A stretch of DNA of 64,000 nucleotides, taken from Cellvibrio sp. pealriver (GTDB lineage: Bacteria; Pseudomonadota; Gammaproteobacteria; Pseudomonadales; Cellvibrionaceae). Both the position numbers and the translations under genes were made by a program. The DNA lies in the NCBI RefSeq assembly GCF_001183545.1, contig NZ_KQ236688.1, forward strand, positions 1,517,149 through 1,581,148. Direction: 5' to 3'. Shown here piece after piece: positions 61,719 to 64,000 of this stretch. Under the pieces are notes generated by a model. The model worked only from the letters and a program-made list of their open reading frames with translations, searched no databases and was not told where the DNA came from. Position 1 is the stretch's first letter. Each line of letters starts with the position of its first letter.

Positions 61719-64000
61719 TTAGAAAGTGTAACGCAAGCCAACTTGATAACGAGCACCCAAATCTTCCAGCGACAACAACTGCGCCTCTGAACGACCGTGA
61801 GTACGATAGTTCTCACCAGTGACGTTGATGCCTTCTGCAGTAAAGGTCAGGTTATCACTGAACTCATAACCAATAGACAAATCGATTTGTGAGTAGGCTT
61901 CAACGTATTGCGGCTGATTACCACCACCTGCGGTACGGCTCAACAAGAAGCTGTCACGCCAGTTGTATGCCAAACGAATTTGCCATGCATCTTTATCGTA
62001 GAAACCAACAACGTTGGCAGTATCCGACAAACCTGTCATCGCAAACTGGCCAGCAGTGGTGAGATTGTCGAACTCAACATCTGCATCTACCATCGTATAG
62101 TTAGCTTGTACACCGAAACCAGATTCACCAAACCAATGCTGTGCAGCAACTTCAAGACCATCAATTACCGCTGATTTGTCGTTTACCGGCTTGTTTACTT
62201 GCCAAATCAACAGCGGGTCATCATTGTCAGCACGAACCCAACGACCATTTGATGAAATAAATGCCGGGTCTGAATTTGCCAATACGTAAGTATGCAGCGC
62301 CTCTTCGTTCACTTGAGGAATACCACTGGCAATCGCGGTTTGACCCAAACGTACGTCACGCAGACCGTAGGCAGTTTCATTAAAAATCTGGGTACCAATG
62401 AATCCATCGACATCTTTACGGAAGTAACCCAATGACACGTAGCTGTCATCGGTGTAATACCATTCCGCAGACACATCAACGTTTTGCGATTCCATTGGTT
62501 TCAAACCAGCATCGCCTGCGTTAGCAGTACGCTGCAATAAACTGTTCAAACCAACATCAGGACGCAAATCCGCGTAGCTCGGACGACCAATAGTTTCACT
62601 GTAAGAGAAACGCAATTTCAGTGAATCTGTCGGGCTTATGTCAAAGTCTATATTTGGCAACAGATAATCGTAAGAACCAGTTTTTCTTTGTTGCGTTTTT
62701 TCTGCCGCGTAAACAACGGACCAATCGTTGTCACTTTCCCACCACAAAATGGTTGGCTCATTGACCAATGACGATGAAGTTACATCAGTCTCTTCATAAC
62801 GCAAACCGACTACCAAATTTGATTCCAAACCACCCAGTTCAAAATTGGAATTGAATTGCGTGAATGCGGATTTACTTTCTTCTTCAATAGTACGGTTAGT
62901 TGTATAAATACCATTCCACTGGACTTTGCCATTCACGAAGCCATAGAAATCTTGCGGATACTTTCCACTCGCATTAATCGCTTCGGCAGTCTCGATGATT
63001 TTTGGCAAATTCGCATCAACACCAACGAAGAACAAATCATCTTTAGTGGTTGAACCATAATCAGGGAAGTCTTTACCAAAATCGCGGCTTTCGAAGTATT
63101 GATCAGGGAACTCTGCCGGATCTATACCATCCCAGTTACCCACACCTTGACGATTGTCACCGGATGCGCGGCTGCTGTTAAGATCTTTGCGTTGTTCGAT
63201 ACCAAATTTCAACCCGGCGTTTTCGAAGAAACCACTGCCATTGAATTGAAATTCTCCAATCAATTGAGTTTGTTCAATTTCAGTACGAGTGTGCGAACGA
63301 GGATTGTTAGTCATAGCGCCACTAACATCACCACCATCAATCACACCATTACAGTTACCGCTGTAATAATCATCACGAGGAGCGCGCTGACGCAAAATAC
63401 AATCGTCAGTAGTTACACTCATCAGTGGCATGTCTTTAGACCAATCCACATATTCACTGGTGATGATGTTAGCGTTCAAACCAACTTCGATACCCTGACT
63501 GTTGTTGTTCGCACTTGAATTGTGATGATCAAGCGTTAATTTCAACTGATCATTCACTTCAAAGGCGACATTCAGGCCTAATGAATTATTTTGCGTTAAC
63601 GAATCAACATGACCCGCTGCGAAAGACACGTCCTTCAGGCGGCTGACACCGTTGGTGAGGTAAGACTCGCGATAAATAACAGGTGTGCGTACTGCGCCGT
63701 TATCAAAGGTGAGCTCAGAGATAGCATCTACGTTAAACCATACCGACTGCTGTGCGCGCTCGGAAACACGATCAAGCTCAGAGAAAGTGTAGTCCAGAGT
63801 TGTGGTTAAACGCTCGGTTGGCTTGAATTGAATAATCGCTTGGGCATTAGTGCGCTCACGCTTATTATCCTGAACTTCATAGCGAAGATCTGTTGGCAGT
63901 GCGTATAAGTCGCCATTGTCAGGTGCATTATTGATTACAACACCACTTTTGAAACGACTTGTAGATGTATCATCCCAAGTATTCAAATTCGCCCAGTTGT
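61719..64000 (-). CDS. TonB-dependent receptor, C-terminal part (cut by window edge)
   Basis: About 760 residues of an outer-membrane receptor barrel, open through the right edge. Its start, signal peptide and plug lie outside the window. The visible part has alternating beta strands with R-F-S-Y-S-E-T-I-G-R-P-S-Y-A-D-L-R-P, I-D-L-S-I-G-Y-E-F-S-D and a terminal aromatic (G-L-R-Y-T-F). It resembles the large receptors of the Caulobacter/Xanthomonas/Cellvibrio type linked to SapC and halogenase genes. The TTG-initiated frame beginning at 63986 is not the true start. Ligand unknown. Confidence 0.9.
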   Translation of the reverse strand, partial: NWANLNTWDDTSTSRFKSGVVINNAPDNGDLYALPTDLRYEVQDNKRERTNAQAIIQFKPTERLTTTLDYTFSELDRVSERAQQSVWFNVDAISELTFDNGAVRTPVIYRESYLTNGVSRLKDVSFAAGHVDSLTQNNSLGLNVAFEVNDQLKLTLDHHNSSANNNSQGIEVGLNANIITSEYVDWSKDMPLMSVTTDDCILRQRAPRDDYYSGNCNGVIDGGDVSGAMTNNPRSHTRTEIEQTQLIGEFQFNGSGFFENAGLKFGIEQRKDLNSSRASGDNRQGVGNWDGIDPAEFPDQYFESRDFGKDFPDYGSTTKDDLFFVGVDANLPKIIETAEAINASGKYPQDFYGFVNGKVQWNGIYTTNRTIEEESKSAFTQFNSNFELGGLESNLVVGLRYEETDVTSSSLVNEPTILWWESDNDWSVVYAAEKTQQRKTGSYDYLLPNIDFDISPTDSLKLRFSYSETIGRPSYADLRPDVGLNSLLQRTANAGDAGLKPMESQNVDVSAEWYYTDDSYVSLGYFRKDVDGFIGTQIFNETAYGLRDVRLGQTAIASGIPQVNEEALHTYVLANSDPAFISSNGRWVRADNDDPLLIWQVNKPVNDKSAVIDGLEVAAQHWFGESGFGVQANYTMVDADVEFDNLTTAGQFAMTGLSDTANVVGFYDKDAWQIRLAYNWRDSFLLSRTAGGGNQPQYVEAYSQIDLSIGYEFSDNLTFTAEGINVTGENYRTHGRSEAQLLSLEDLGARYQVGLRYTF

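Noticed and set aside
1..64000. Prophage, IS element, tRNA or rRNA genes
   Set aside because: No transposase, integrase, terminal inverted repeats, tRNA-like cloverleaf or rRNA sequence was recognised on either strand.

Overview
The window reads as chromosomal DNA of a polarly flagellated, polysaccharide-degrading gammaproteobacterium, most likely Cellvibrio or a close relative in the Cellvibrionaceae. The basis is Pseudomonas-like flagellar gene order and protein sequences (FlhF, FleN, FleS/FleR), a large exported protein with long Ser-rich linkers between carbohydrate-binding-like modules, a PEP-CTERM protein, TonB-dependent receptors, and a receptor-SapC-halogenase cassette. The genus call is inference from gene content, not from a marker gene. 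No rRNA, tRNA, CRISPR array, integrase or IS element was seen.

Region 1 (1-27.6 kb) is a flagellar and chemotaxis island, almost all on the minus strand. In transcription order it runs fleS-fleR, (two unrelated plus-strand genes), fliE-F-G-H-I-J, an hsbA-hsbR-hptB partner-switching module, fliK, fliL-M-N-O-P-Q-R-flhB, flhA-flhF-fleN-fliA, cheY and cheZ (cut by the window edge). Good sigma54 (-24/-12) promoters are readable upstream of fleS, fliE, fliK and fliL, with a weaker one before flhA and a tentative sigma28 site before cheY. This matches the known RpoN/FleQ/FleSR hierarchy in which FliA comes last.

Region 2 (27.6-34 kb) holds a yybP-ykoY-type manganese riboswitch in front of a UPF0016 Mn exporter, a CbiM-like membrane protein, a HIT protein, an unrecognised protein with a duplicated N-terminal module and a nuclease-like C-terminus, the cold-shock type RNA helicase deaD, and a TonB-like anchor protein without a recognisable TonB C-terminal domain.

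Region 3 (34-49 kb) is more accessory: a membrane LytTR regulator divergent from a TonB-dependent receptor, rapA with a small upstream gene, a hexose-6-phosphate mutarotase, a PEP-CTERM protein, a multimodular exported di-haem oxidoreductase, and a patatin-POTRA-barrel (PlpD-like) protein.

Region 4 (48.8-56.6 kb) is mostly housekeeping: class I DAHP synthase, an orphan small protein, tail-specific protease prc, xthA, and a divergent LysR/azoR-pirin redox group.

Region 5 (56.7-64 kb), on the minus strand, is a TonB-dependent receptor (cut by the right edge), SapC, two different flavin-dependent 'tryptophan halogenase' family proteins, and a JmjC/cupin-8 protein. This cassette, the haem-carbohydrate-binding fusion and the LytTR/TonB-like/receptor group are the best candidates for little-described biology. 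Rho-independent terminators separate most units.
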